Assembly (NCBI GenBank): GCA_947579605.1
Contig: OX388322.1
Location: forward strand, 6,634,001-6,698,000
Length of the DNA stretch: 64,000 nt
Source: Athripsodes cinereus
Lineage: Eukaryota > Arthropoda > Insecta > Trichoptera > Leptoceridae
Direction of reading: 5' to 3'
This document shows, in pieces, positions 32,547-42,486 of this stretch (positions are counted from its first letter, which is position 1; every line of letters begins with the position of its first letter). The notes beneath the pieces were generated by a model. The model saw nothing but the letters and a program-made list of their open reading frames with translations, was not told the origin of the DNA and made no database searches. The position numbers were made by a program, and so were the translations under genes.

Positions 32547-32646
32547 AATTATAAGTAGTTGAGAGTCGAGTGCAAATGTTCAGCTCCTTAAGTTTTTATT
32601 TTATAAATAAATCTTATACCTATTCCAGTTTATATATATTTTTTAT

Positions 32647-32715
32647 TACAGGGTAAATTGGAAGATATCGTATAACAGCGATAAACTCGTCATCGTATTG
32701 TATAATTGTTAGTTT
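32647..32715 (+). mobile_element. LINE/SINE 3' tail
   Basis: GGTAAATTGGAAGAT, hairpin ATCG-tataacag-CGAT, AAACTCGTCATCGTATTG. Confidence 0.68.
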
Positions 32716-33219
32716 TTGCGCACTGTTTACTATATTCATTCATATAAAATTATAAACTATATTTTTTATGTATTAAAATGGTATAAAAAACATACAATTA
32801 CGTATATTGTATAAAACTATATCTCAACAATCATACTACGGGTATGTGGGTCAATTTGGTTTGACTATCAATAAATACATTTACTCAATTCACGGAAAAA
32901 ATAATAAAAATATCATTATTTATCTATCTATTCAACGTAAGAATGCAAAATGTTAAATACTCAATAAGAATGGCGAATATATCATCGATACATCGAAATA
33001 ATTAATTATTTAATATTGTTATTATGTAATCCCAGAGGTTGGTACAAGATTCCTTTGAGTTTTGTATATTTTATTGTTTATTATCAATATACAAATAAGT
33101 ACAAGTAAATATAATTCCACAATTATTTTGGAAATAATATTGATAAATTCAAAAAGGAAAAATGGACACTGTTTTTCGAGTAAGTGACACGTTCGAAATA
33201 ATGTAGATTTTTAATGCCT
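32716..33219. other. Unassigned AT-rich DNA
   Basis: No feature was recognised. Confidence 0.4.
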
Positions 33220-33575
33220 TACTTAATAATAATAAATTAGACAATATCTATCGCCGTTTTGTGATGTGAACCACAACAAGGGTGCATTTAGAGTTTTTTT
33301 TTATTACCTTATTGCCAAAACTACGAATGCACTTGTAAGAAATTATTGTCACAAAATCGATTCTACCGATTTTGAACATCAAGTATTGAATATTATCTTT
33401 TAAAATTTTATTGTTGTAAGTGTAAAAATAAAAAAAATAGTAATATTCGTTCATATAAAACATTGAATTTTGAAGTATTGATCACTCAAAAGTGTCAAAT
33501 TAATTTAAAAAGTTAGAGAAGTTATAGGGTTCCGATAGGCGATAGCTACTAAAGCGCCATATTCCAAAATTAAGC
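33220..33575 (-). mobile_element. Retroposon E, minus-strand copy
   Basis: On the minus strand the 5' block is ATGGCGCTTTAGTAGCTATC and CGGAACCCTATAACTTCTCT. The interior keeps AATCGGTAGAATCGATTTTG. The 3' block is CACCCTTGTTGTGGTTCACA, CACAAAACGGCGATAGATAT and TTGTCTAATTTATTATTATT. Confidence 0.72.
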
Positions 33576-34203
33576 CTAAGAATTAACCCAGATGGAGAAC
33601 TAAAAAAAAAATTAAGATTTTTGAGTGTAACTTTGTGGAAAATCATTTTAATCTTATATACTTTAAGAAATGTGTGTTTAAATTTAAGATAAAGTTATTT
33701 TTAGTCCGTAAATTTGTGAAATAGTTAAATATTATATCACTGGAAAACATTTAAATAAAATATAATATTTAAATCAGCGTAAACACAAAAACTCTTGAAT
33801 GATTATTTAAATAAAAATTAGAAATAATTCGTAACATCACAGCGTCAACAACAAAATAAGGAGGTAAGTGGACAACAGCATCTAATAAACGTAATTAAAA
33901 TAACAACGAATACTAGTTCATTCAAATATCGATGCAAGTGTATAAAACATCGATTTCAATTTAACCTCTCTACGATAATATTTTTATTTATTGTTTTATT
34001 TTACTAGTATATTGATATTTTCATAAAGAAAATATCGGAGTAAAATAAATAGATAAGTAAATAGAATTTCGTAATTCTTTAAATAATAAATTTATTCTTG
34101 CAGATACGCATTGCAAGATGTGTCACACTTGATTAAGTTTTTCACTGCATTTTACCTTTAAATAATTTCAATATTTAAAACGAAATTTATCTATATTTCT
34201 TGA
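33576..34203. other. Unassigned DNA
   Basis: No gene was recognised. Confidence 0.4.
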
Positions 34204-34648
34204 CGGCCGGTCTGGCGCAGAAGTAACGCTCTTGCCTTTGAGTCACGAGGTCCCGGGTTTGATTTTCGGTTAAGGCAAAATGAAGAATGACCTGTTTCAA
34301 ATTACCCTAGGTCTGCCCATCATGGCACCTCTTGTGTGGACAAATTTATTAGTGTAGAAAATAAATCGGGTAAATGGAAGTCCGCAGACTTCTGAGCTAT
34401 CCGGGTGGACGGTGGGTCTCCTTCAGCTACCCTAGGTCTACGTCCTCTGAGATGTCTGGGTGTGAAGTCTCTTCAATTACCCTACGTCTGGGTGTTACAT
34501 GTATATTATGTGTTTGTTGCATTGTATATAATTTGTATGTCGTTGCGTTAGTACCCATACTACAAGATTCATGTGGATTTGGGACTAGCTCGATCTGTGT
34601 AAATTGTCTATGCATGTTATGTTATTTCGATAAGAACGTAACGTTTTA
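34204..34648 (+). mobile_element. SINE-1 (tRNA-derived), full-length ~445 bp
   Basis: The head GTCTGGCGCAGAAGTAACGC (A-box-like, 34210-34229) is followed by GAGTCACGAGGTCCCGG and the B-box-like GGTTTGATTTTC at about 34256-34267. The body has two TACCCTAGGTCT blocks, CATCATGGCACCTCTTGTGT and ATCCGGGTGGACGGTGGGTC. The 3' part has ACTACAAGATTCATGTGGAT and ends in a short ATGTTATGTTAT tail. Frames across 34374-34676 are SINE sequence. It probably moved by a LINE partner and has no protein. Confidence 0.85.
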
Positions 34649-34659
34649 TCTTTTATACA

Positions 34660-34699
34660 CCTCTTTATCTACCTAATTTTTTTTAGGTAGATAAAGAGG
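34660..34699. repeat. Perfect 17-bp hairpin with T6 loop
   Basis: CCTCTTTATCTACCTAA and its exact inverted complement are separated by six T. It lies 11 bp after the SINE-1 tail. It could be part of an unrecognised small element. Confidence 0.7.
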
Positions 34700-34844
34700 A
34701 AAACCTACAACTTTATTTTGTTTCTTTGCTAATTTTATTATTTTTTATTAAATTAACTTTGATAAACTCCGCGTCTATCAACAGTATAGATGACAAATTT
34801 TTGGAGAGAAATATTTTGTGTTGAGTCAAGATTTCTAAAAAAAT

Positions 34845-35181
34845 GTTGCTTTTACAAGACATTTTAAAATTTACAGATTATTTTGGGAAACACATTCTTT
34901 TCAGAGAATTCAGCAAACTTTATACGTCCATGTTAATCCATAGACTCTGGAGATTAAATCCAAAAATTAACATACCTTTCATCCTCTTTGTGTTATAAGA
35001 AATAAGACATTTAGGACGTATTCGAAAAAATAAAGACAATTTTACATCTCAAATTCAACGATGAGGTTTTCCACCAATCCTGAATGTCTTGATTTTATAT
35101 TGGCATGGAGAGGACAGTTTACATGTTAATTACATGCAGCTAGTCTACTGGCTACCCCACTTGTGGAATATGCCGTGATGG
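34845..35181 (-). mobile_element. FB-A copy, good right arm and decayed left part
   Basis: A degenerate inner left block lies at 34845-34915. The right arm is clear: GACGTATTCGAAAAAATAAA, CAACGATGAGGTTTTCCACC, TATTGGCATGGAGAGGACAG, CTGGCTACCCCACTTGTGG, and the terminus GCCGTGATGG followed by TA. Confidence 0.72.
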
Positions 35182-35218
35182 TATCGTAAATTCTCTTTGA
35201 ACTTAAATTCAATTATTC

Positions 35219-35665
35219 GGTGGATAGCGCCCGTAGTGGCTGCCTGAAACCTTTGACGTCTCATTTTAAAAAATTAAAATATTGTCTAATAATGATTCAA
35301 GATAACAAAATTTTAATACAGTGTTTTTAGTTTCAATAGTTTTATAAGGATAATTGTTTTTCAAGTGTTAAATTACTTTCAAACTAATTAAAAATTACAA
35401 ATTTAAAAACAAATGAACTAGTGGATAAAATTTGTGACATAAATAATAATACCTACAATTAGAACTCACATAATTGTTTCATATTTCAAATTTGTGACAG
35501 TTAGAAATACATTAATTATTTTTAATAGTTAAATTAAATTCATAAAATATATTAAAATTTAATAAATAACAAGAAATAAATTTAAAAAAAAAACTGAAAA
35601 TGCACCCTTGCGGTGGTTTGTACCACAAAACGGCGCTCAATAAATTGTCCAGATTATTATTACTC
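35219..35665 (+). mobile_element. Retroposon E, near full length
   Basis: GGATAGCGCCCGTAGTGGCT, GCCTGAAACCTTTGACGTCT at the 5' end. CACCCTTGCGGTGGTTTGTA, CCACAAAACGGCGCTCAATA and AATTGTCCAGATTATTATTA at the 3' end. The interior is AT-rich and non-coding. Confidence 0.75.
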
Positions 35666-36284
35666 GTATTATAAAAGAAGTATTTTATGCTTCATGCATA
35701 TGAGTACAGTGTTATTTTGCCGATTAATATTAATTCTCGAAAGACAATATTGTAATAAAATCGATGACGTCTTTAACGGGTAGCCAGCGACGAATCGAAA
35801 GTGAAATGAAGTAGGTACCATAAAATACTAATAACAATAAAAATATTACAATAATATGTATATGTATTGTGTTACCGTAACAATTTGTCCGCCATTGTAA
35901 CGCACGGGTTGTCATATGGCCCGACCAGCACCGCCTAGCGGGGAAAATTGCAAACAGGGACAGCGCTAGTGTCAACATAAATGATGCTAGGGCTCAATTT
36001 GATTTTTTACGTTACCAAGAAGATGTATGAGATACCACTTTTATATCAAAATAGTTAAGAAATAGGGTGAAAAATATATGTTGTCCATCCGACCCTAAGT
36101 TCCTTATCAGCGTGTTCCAGGATAATAAAATTACAGACGTTTTATTTATTGTAAGTGGAAGCCTTGAGGTATAAAAATAATTTGAGGGAAACGTTCTACT
36201 TGGAGGTTTGGCGATAGTTACTGGCATGATTTCGTAGAAAGCCCAGGAAAAAGCCTGCAGTGTTTCAGGAAAGAGCTAAATTCA
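35666..36284. other. Unassigned DNA
   Basis: A GC-richer patch at 35885-35985 (CACCGCCTAGCGGGG, CAGCGCTAGTGTC) is not recognised. No gene is supported. Confidence 0.4.
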
Positions 36285-36470
36285 GGATCTGAAGACTCCC
36301 TCCTATTTCTGAATACCTCAAAAGCCGGGGGATTTCTTTTATCTCGAAAATATCTGCTTTTACTAGCAGGTCACAGTAGGCAGCCTAAGGGGCAGAAACC
36401 GGCTTGTGGAAACCTTTTATACTAGATTAATGACTGTGATGTACCTTTTAGGAGAATAAAGTATTTCAAA
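36285..36470 (-). mobile_element. Degenerate SINE-1 body
   Basis: Alignable in order with 7820-8048: a CTGAAGACTCCC block, AAGCCGGGGGATTTCTTTTA, GGCAGCCTAAGGGGCAG, GTGGAAACCTTTTATACTAG and GTGATGTACCTTTTAGGAGA. It is heavily mutated. Confidence 0.5.
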
Positions 36471-36621
36471 TGAGATCAAAAAGACAAACATAATTGGAAA
36501 AAAAATTAGCAAAAAAAACGTGACTGTGATGTCCGAAGGTAACTAATTAGGCGCACGTAAGTATTTAGGCGCCGATTCATTAAATGAAATTATTTGTTCT
36601 TACTACTGTCCTTATTTTCAG

Positions 36622-36660
36622 CAGCGGCGGAACGTCTGAAGTTGATGCAGTGAGTGTAAG
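36622..36660 (+). other. Candidate small exon (39 bp), hypothetical
   Basis: It is preceded by TACTGTCCTTATTTTCAG, a strong pyrimidine-rich acceptor, and followed by GTAAGC after AAG, a consensus donor. One frame is open (SGGTSEVDAVSV), and the segment is clearly more GC-rich than its surroundings. A branch-point-like TAACTAAT lies at about 36540. There is no homology evidence. It could equally be chance. Confidence 0.3.
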
Positions 36661-37074
36661 GTAAGCTGGCGCAATACTTTAGTGGTAGTTGGTACTACTG
36701 ACTGACTGACTGAGCCTCACTTTGTGTTTGTGTAGTAATATCTAATAATTGGGTTAACTCATACCTCATTCCTACCCCGTGAGGGGAACCTGTGGTACAA
36801 GAGCTAATAGTTCTGCAAAATTTGTCGAATAAGTTGCTTTCGAACGTACACTTCTATGTATAATAAGAAAAAGTAGAATATATCTTAGTTGGATGTTAGA
36901 TATAAAATAATACAAATCAAAGATAATCACAAAATCCGTCTTATTGCTGAATAAAAGGAGAAAAATAAAGAAGTATGCAAGAATATGTTGTTTTCATCTT
37001 CTCTGCTTCCCCGTAAGAGTGCGTGCGGTAAAATCATATTATTTGCTTCATCTCAAAGAATTTCAAGTTTTTTT
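36661..37074. other. Unassigned DNA
   Basis: Includes ACTGACTGACTGACTGAG at about 36694-36711. A CTACCCCGTGAGGGG stretch near 36773 resembles a worn FB-D end. Confidence 0.4.
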
Positions 37075-37687
37075 ACTAATAAAGGTCAAGGGACCTTGCA
37101 TCCCTTGTGTCACCGCGACCATAGTAGATCTATTCTGACATCCTTCTTGTCATATCTCACTCTCAAGACCTAGGTGCGTCATGTAGCTCATTATTTGTCT
37201 TGTTGTGAGAAGCCTCACCTTTTCAGAGTCCAGCAGTGGACCTCCGAGGATGTGACTTCGGTTGCGAGCGAGTGCATCACAGTTACAGAGAATGTGGATA
37301 GGTGTTTCATTATCCTCTGAACAAAATCTGCAGACTGGGGTATCTGACAGTCCAATTTTCGTCATGTGTTTCCGTAGTATGCAGTGTCCTGTCAAGGTCC
37401 TGGTTAGAATCCTTATTTGATTTTTATTAAGTTTTAGAACTTCAGTGGTGAATTTCTGCGAGTACCCTGTCATCAGTTCCCTATGCTGTTGGACCAAATT
37501 TCATGGCTTTTATCCGTGGCACAGTTTTTAGGCTAAGCCTGATAGTGCTAGACGGTAATCTGCATATAGGTTCAGGACCTATTGGTAGTCTCTCAGCGCC
37601 AGTTCTAGCAAGTTCATCGACAGCTTCGTTGCTCATGACTCCACAATGCCCCCGTACACAAACCAGCCTTTCCGCTTTAAATTTCAA
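37075..37687 (-). pseudogene. RNase H and C-terminal zinc segment of a LINE, one frameshift
   Basis: The upstream frame (37687-37481) has LVCVRGHCGVMSNEAVDELA, matching the end of an RNase H domain, where the His, the Asn-Glu and the final Asp belong to the catalytic/structural core. The frame shifts around 37490. The second frame (to 37150) continues with IRILTRTLTGHCILRKHM, the C-x2-C-x8-H-x4-C knuckle in VCRFCSEDNETPIHILCNC, and HLGLESEI-stop. The 3' part 37075-37149 (ending AATAAAGGTCAAGGG on the plus strand) is shared with 25030-25080. A C-terminal RNase H suggests an I/R1/LOA-like LINE. Confidence 0.87.
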
Positions 37688-38227
37688 GCTTTAGTCAAAC
37701 CTGTGCAAAAATCTCATTAATTTCATACACAATTTTTGACATAGGTAAACTGGACATCGACTCGATTCAAAATAGTTACCAATCTCTGTGAAGATAGGTA
37801 CAATTAGGTACCCTCTAATATTCATAGGTAGGTTAGTACAGTACATGTCTATAATTCGTACTACATCGAGTACGTCACCACAATAGTACGATGCATACCT
37901 AAGTTTGCAGAACTACTTCATTCTTGTAACGATATTTTAACTGAATTATTTCATAATATCGTAATAAACAGACTATAACAAACTGATGGAAGACAATCAG
38001 TTTTTTTTTATATAATACCTACATTATCATTATGGATTATCATAGAGTATTATGTATAGTAAATAATAATATTATATTTATTGTAATATTATAATAATCC
38101 TCTTTATACGGTTATATCAGAACGCTGGGAATGCTGTGGGAATATATGACTCAATTGGCACAGAGATGCTCTGAGTGGAGGATTTAAACATAATTATTAT
38201 ATTGTTCCCCTTGTTTTAGTTGAGTCT
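37688..38227. other. Unassigned DNA
   Basis: No feature was recognised. Confidence 0.4.
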
Positions 38228-38282
38228 TGGTAGTCCCCAGATTTCTGAGCTATTCGGGTGGACCGCGGATCTCCTTCAATGT
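38228..38282 (+). mobile_element. SINE-1 body fragment
   Basis: GTCCCCAGATTTCTGAGCTA, TTCGGGTGGACCGCGGATCT, CCTTCAATGTC, corresponding to 34380-34425 of the full copy. Confidence 0.62.
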
Positions 38283-38287
38283 CTTGG

Positions 38288-38378
38288 TTGAGTTGAGAGT
38301 CCATTGCACCTAGGTACATACTTTCTCTAGAGATTTCTGTCCGTTATTTCTGTTTCCAGGACCTCTGGCTACTCCAAA
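38288..38378 (-). pseudogene. Diverged relative of the 19247-19548 LINE tail
   Basis: Plus-strand GTCCATTGCACCTAGGTAC, CTCTAGAGATTTCTGTCCG and CAGGACCTCTGGCTACTCCA align in order with 19262-19337. The reading frame is destroyed. Confidence 0.65.
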
Positions 38379-38407
38379 AAGACCTTCTACACATATATTT
38401 TATACTC

Positions 38408-38710
38408 ACACACTTAAAAATTCAGGATGAATGACATGCCTTATCGCTGAATCGAATTTAAAAATAACTAAAGAAATAGAATTCTATCCATGGAGCACCC
38501 AGCTTAGAATTGGTCTCCCACTCTTTTCCGAAAATTTTCGAAATTTCTGTAAAAGGCAGGTGTTCGAAAAAATAAAGACATATTACATCTTAAGTTCAGC
38601 GATGAGGTTTGCCACCCACCCTGAGTGTCTTAAATTTTGTTGGCACGGAGAGGATAGCTAGCATGTGGCTGGTCTGTTGGCTACCCCATTTGTGGGATAT
38701 GCCGTGATAA
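38408..38710 (-). mobile_element. FB-A copy, right arm with part of left arm
   Basis: A short left-arm piece at 38413-38456 (AATTCAGGATGAATGACATG) joins the centre TCCATGGAGCACCCAGC. It is followed by a complete right arm: GTCTCCCACTCTTTTCCGAA, GGCAGGTGTTCGAAAAAATA, TTGCCACCCACCCTGAGTGT, CTACCCCATTTGTGGGATAT and GCCGTGATAATA. Confidence 0.78.
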
Positions 38711-38821
38711 TACAGCAGTTATAGAATTATTACTCAGTCTCTCTCCAGATTTATATTCAATAGAATGAAAAACTGTACTTCTTTAACGTCTTTAGTTCAG
38801 TGTTGAGATTTTTCTTCTTCT

Positions 38822-38927
38822 TTGCCTCCCATACTGAATTACTAAACTTTTGCTGGCACACTAGTCGACTTACATATATTTTTATTACATTTAGTTAGAC
38901 CGCTGGTTACTCCACATGCCGTGATGG
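38822..38927 (-). mobile_element. FB-A right-arm fragment with terminus
   Basis: TTTGCCTCCCATACTGAATT, TTTTGCTGGCACACTAGTCG, CGCTGGTTACTCCACATGCC, GTGATGG. Confidence 0.65.
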
Positions 38928-39139
38928 TTCTGTTCATAGAAATTAGGGTTGATTGAACAGAAGAAATAATTTCCAAATCTATTGAAATTGTTGGAGTACC
39001 TATACTTGAATAAGATTTTACAATAAAAGAGAACACTCAAGTAGGTACTCGGAAATTGCATTAAAAATCAGTCTTGAAATTACTATGTACTGCTGAATTT
39101 GAATAAGGAATAAATTATACTTAATATACATATTATGAT

Positions 39140-39261
39140 ATATGCCACCCATTCTCAACGTTATTAAACTGTTACTGGCACGAGAAGATGACATTTATGT
39201 TTCTTATCAGCAGTAGTAGTATCTTCGCTGGATACACCATCTTTAGAAAATGCCATGAGGG
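39140..39261 (-). mobile_element. FB-A right-arm fragment, diverged
   Basis: TATATGCCACCCATTCTCAA, TACTGGCACGAGAAGATGAC and ATGCCATGAGGG, followed by TA. Confidence 0.55.
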
Positions 39262-39592
39262 TATGAATGAATGATTAAATCAACGCTCTACTTTTTTTAA
39301 TAAATTTCCATATATTTAAAACTTTTCCTAAATTTTTTTATATTAAAACTACCTTTGTAGCAATATTGTTACATAATTATAAAAATAAAAATTAATTCAA
39401 TATTACGTATAATTAACTAAATATTATTAATTTAATGCTTCAAAAATTAGTCGAATATAATATTAAGAAAATTATCATAAGTTTTGATCACATATTTTGC
39501 ATAAATAACTAATATTTAAATAAAAAATTTACTACCTATATTTCATATTTTTTTAGTTATATATTCATTATTACATTATGTATCTATATTTA
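39262..39592. other. Unassigned AT-rich DNA
   Basis: Almost pure A/T. No feature. Confidence 0.45.
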
Positions 39593-39722
39593 CCGTCACG
39601 GCATATGCCACAAGTGATGTAGCCAATAGATAAACAACATACAAATCGTCCACTCCGTGGCAATAAAAATTAAGAAATTCTGGAGATCGTTAGTAAAAAT
39701 TTATCTTAAATTCAGAGATTCA
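39593..39722 (+). mobile_element. FB-A left-arm fragment
   Basis: Starts after TA with CCGTCACGGCATATGCCACA, through GTCCACTCCGTGGCAATAAA and AATTAAGAAATTCTGGAGAT. Confidence 0.65.
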
Positions 39723-39829
39723 GCGTATAGGTGATAATTTGTATTGCTAGTTGATGAATAAAATAAACCGTCTGAAAAAACATCATCTTTCTTATTTTAA
39801 CTAAATTATTATTATAATTAAAATTACCA

Positions 39830-40022
39830 GGACCACGCTGCCCCTCAATCTTCCCCATCAGTATCAGTTGGGGCAAACAATACTTATCGCCCCGCAGAAC
39901 GTGATCCAAATATGAGATCTTACGGACCTTAACGTCCTTCAGCAGCTGTCTACTGCAATTAGCTCTTCTCAAAACCTTACAGTTGCTGACCATATCCATG
40001 ATATGCGAAGCATTGCTGGAAA
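39830..40022 (-). pseudogene. Non-LTR RT C-terminal remnant (LRGDKY type)
   Basis: Minus strand: MLRISW in one frame, a frameshift, then MVSNCKVLRRAN, LLKDVKVRKISYLDHVLRG, and LPQLILMGKIEGQRGPG. The frame leaves homology at about 39830. It is the same lineage as 4676-4967 and 54055-54312, and the upstream motif MLRISW...VTNEEVLRR is preserved here and in the third copy. Confidence 0.8.
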
Positions 40023-40078
40023 AAGTGGATATACTTGTCTGAAAAAATGCGCCCTTGAGACGGATGCTTCATCAAACG

Positions 40079-40239
40079 AGTTCGTCGGTAGCCTGGAGGT
40101 AGAGTCTCGGCCTTCAGAACAGGGGGTCCGTGGTTCGATCCCAGGTGCCGGCAAACTCCCCTTTCACGGCACAAGCTTTTAGCTTAGTGTGAAAGGTGTA
40201 TAAGGTTGTATTTGGGTTTATAACAAAACCCAGATATAT

Positions 40240-40247
<8 letters not shown>
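40079..40247 (+). mobile_element. SINE-2 (tRNA-derived), complete and best preserved
   Basis: TTCGTCGGTAGCCTGGAGG, TAGAGTCTCGGCCTTC (A-box region 40088-40107), GTCCGTGGTTCGATCCCAGG (intact B box GGTTCGATCCC, about 40132-40142), ACAAGCTTTTAGCTTAGTGT, and TTGGGTTTATAACAAAACCC. It is followed by the poly-A run. The intact boxes and long A tract make it the youngest-looking SINE in the window. Confidence 0.88.

Positions 40248-40320
<73 letters not shown>
40248..40320 (+). repeat. Uninterrupted poly-A, 73 bases
   Basis: 73 consecutive A follow the T7 at the end of SINE-2. The right border runs into ACGGCGCTGAATAAAT, the 3' end of retroposon E, whose own sequence reads CACAAAACGGCGC at that point. 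The length may be affected by sequencing or assembly. Confidence 0.85.
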
Positions 40321-40321
<1 letters not shown>

Positions 40322-40341
40322 GGCGCTGAATAAATCATCTA
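40321..40341 (+). mobile_element. Retroposon E, last ~21 bp
   Basis: CGGCGCTGAATAAATCATCT matches the terminal block of retroposon E. An ACATACATACATACATA simple run follows. Confidence 0.55.
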
Positions 40342-40361
40342 ACATACATACATACATACAA

Positions 40362-40566
40362 TGCGGTGTGAAAGAGCGCGGGCATTCGAGAACCACGTGG
40401 CTCTTTCACGTGGATCTAATTCTCAAGGACGGCCGTGTGTTAAGTAAGAGAAACGTGTATGAGAGATTGTATGAATATAGAAGAAGCGAAAGAGGTATGA
40501 AAGGATAAATCTATATATAGCGTTCCATTCTCTCTACCTATCCCACTCGGGACACGGCGTAAGGGT
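40362..40566 (-). mobile_element. FB-D element, minus-strand copy
   Basis: GGTGTGAAAGAGCGCGGGCA, TTCGAGAACCACGTGGCTCT, GACGGCCGTGTGTTAAGTAA, CGTTCCATTCTCTCTACCTA, TCCCACTCGGGACACGGCG, and AAGGG followed by TA. These match 29972-30185 in reverse. Confidence 0.72.
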
Positions 40567-41793
40567 ATAGTATAGTAGAATAGAATGCTGAAATAAAATG
40601 CATACTGGGGAAGTATATATTAAACAAATGAAAAACTGTAGGACAAACTCTAATTAATTTGAAATATATTTTTATATAAATAATTCAATTAGTAAGTAGG
40701 TAGGTACTAGCAGTTACGTATGTTGTACGTTAAACGTTGTGTGAAATTTGTTACATCATGTGAAAGATTTTAAATAAAAATAATAATAATAACGGATAAG
40801 TATGTAAAAACAACGGAATTGTTACCAAATTTTATACAAACTAATTACTTTATTACCTAACCAGGTGACTATGTTCATGAAGAATATTAATTTATATATT
40901 TTAATTGTTATTATTTTTATTATAATCTAATCAGTGGCGTCATTCCCACACATTTTTAGTATTATTATCTTAAAAACTTCACCCTGAACTGAGAACAAAA
41001 CAGCTTTTGGCTAAGGTGAAAAAAAAACAAAGCCAAATAAAAAAAAAACACAAAAAGACACCATCAAAAAGAAACAACATAATCATAGGAGAGTCTCTAT
41101 GCCGCCAATAAAGTCATTGTATGTTATGTTAAAAATATCAACATGAACATTCAATTCATTAAATATTTTTATAGCCCTGCCGATAGGAGAATTTGGGATA
41201 ATATTTGTTCTGCTATCCGGTGGGTAAAGCATATGCTGTTATGAACGATTGTACGATATTGCATAAAAGAACCGCATGCTAACTATATGGTTCGTTTGAA
41301 TAATTGTGTGCGTGCATGACTGTCAAATCTTTTGAACCTACCTAATTTCAATACTGGAGATAAATATGGAAGTTGGTTTAAAATTCCCATATTAAAATTA
41401 AAAGATCGGAATTTTTCAAAAGTTCGATAGAAAACAAATTGTTTTTTTTGCGACGGGTAATATATATGAAAGTCGATTTTTTTTTTAAATATCTGTACCA
41501 AATGTAAAAAGAAAAAGCAAAAGATTATAAAATAATATATATTTTGAACGATTATGTTGTTTTAATCATTGTGAATAATAATTATTGTTTATTTTTGTTG
41601 TTTGTTATTTATTGTTTTCATATTTTTTTATACGCGGCGGCAGAATTGCCATCCACACTTCTCAGCATTATACAACCAGATAAGTCTCCATATGATCAGT
41701 CATGGTCACACAAAAACTTAACAGTCTAATGCCGGGAAAAATTCACCTATCCAGATATACAGGATATCAAAGGATTAGGCTCAGAACGCGGGA
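40567..41793. other. Unassigned DNA, right part probably the 3' end of the R2/R4-like LINE
   Basis: Sequence just left of 41794 should contain the 3' untranslated part of the minus-strand LINE. Its end was not located. The rest is A-rich and unassigned. Confidence 0.4.
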
Positions 41794-42486
41794 TCAAAAT
41801 ACCAGCATTGTGCCTGAAATATCTGTGTTCAAAAACTTTTTTACAATAATACAAGTGTTTATTATAATAGATTTTTGAATTTTAATATACAAATTAACCG
41901 GTAAATCTAATTTTTGTAAATTATTTATTAAAGATTTCGGAGTTACCCCTGTAGCTGACATGACTAAAGGTATTATATAAACGGATCTAGAATGCCAAAT
42001 ATTTTTTATTTCTCCTGCTAGTTCTGTATATTTACGTATTTTTTCTGCGACGGTCATTTGTATATTATGTGTATTTGGAATAGCGATGTCTATTAGGTAC
42101 GTTATTTTATTACGTGTATCATGTAATACTAAATCGGGTCTATTATGATGTATTTGTCTATCTGTTATTATGGTTTTATCATAATAGAGCCTGTAATTTT
42201 GATTTTCTAAAACCGGTTCCGGGTTGTATTTATAATAAGGTATTGCTATTTGTGAGTTTAAAAGATTATGTTTAATTGCTAAATTTTGATGTATTATTTT
42301 TGCGACATGATTATGTCTATTGGTATACTCAGTTTGAGCGAGAGTGGAACAACCCGAAACTATGTGTTGAATTGTTTCCGGTTCGGCCAGACATTTCCTA
42401 CATGAATCATCAATTATATTTTGATTTTTTATGATATATTTTTGATATTTTTTTGTATTTATTACCTGATCTTGAATTGCTAGCAT
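41794..42486 (-). pseudogene. R2/R4-like LINE C-terminus: CCHC finger and restriction-like endonuclease
   Basis: 230 uninterrupted codons. A CCHC zinc finger is at residues 29-46 (C29, C32, H41, C46, within SCRKCLAEPETIQHIVSGC). A restriction-like endonuclease follows: the RPD motif at 116-118, a second acidic residue D133 in YLIDIAIP, and the KIRKY block shortly after. This is the 3' nuclease type used by R2, R4/Dong and NeSL-like elements to nick the target before reverse transcription. The frame is closed by a stop about 11 codons upstream of the ATG, so the finger-RT linker and polymerase are missing: a 5'-truncated copy. The intact catalytic residues and lack of stops suggest recent insertion. 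Confidence 0.9.

Noticed and set aside
33843..33863. 21-bp micro-exon (RQQQNKE) before a perfect GTAAGT donor
   Set aside because: The upstream acceptor lacks a pyrimidine tract, and the segment is too short to support without transcripts.
34210..34270. tRNA gene from A-box and B-box-like sequence
   Set aside because: No acceptor stem or anticodon arm can be folded, and the same head recurs at 23668-24138 followed by the same body. It is a tRNA-derived SINE.
40088..40145. tRNA gene from TAGCCTGGAGG and GGTTCGATCCC
   Set aside because: A SINE-2 head repeated at 13113, 19805, 27888 and 44357, with a shared non-tRNA body.
40184..40396. ORF with poly-Phe on the minus strand
   Set aside because: It is the reverse complement of the 73-A SINE tail.
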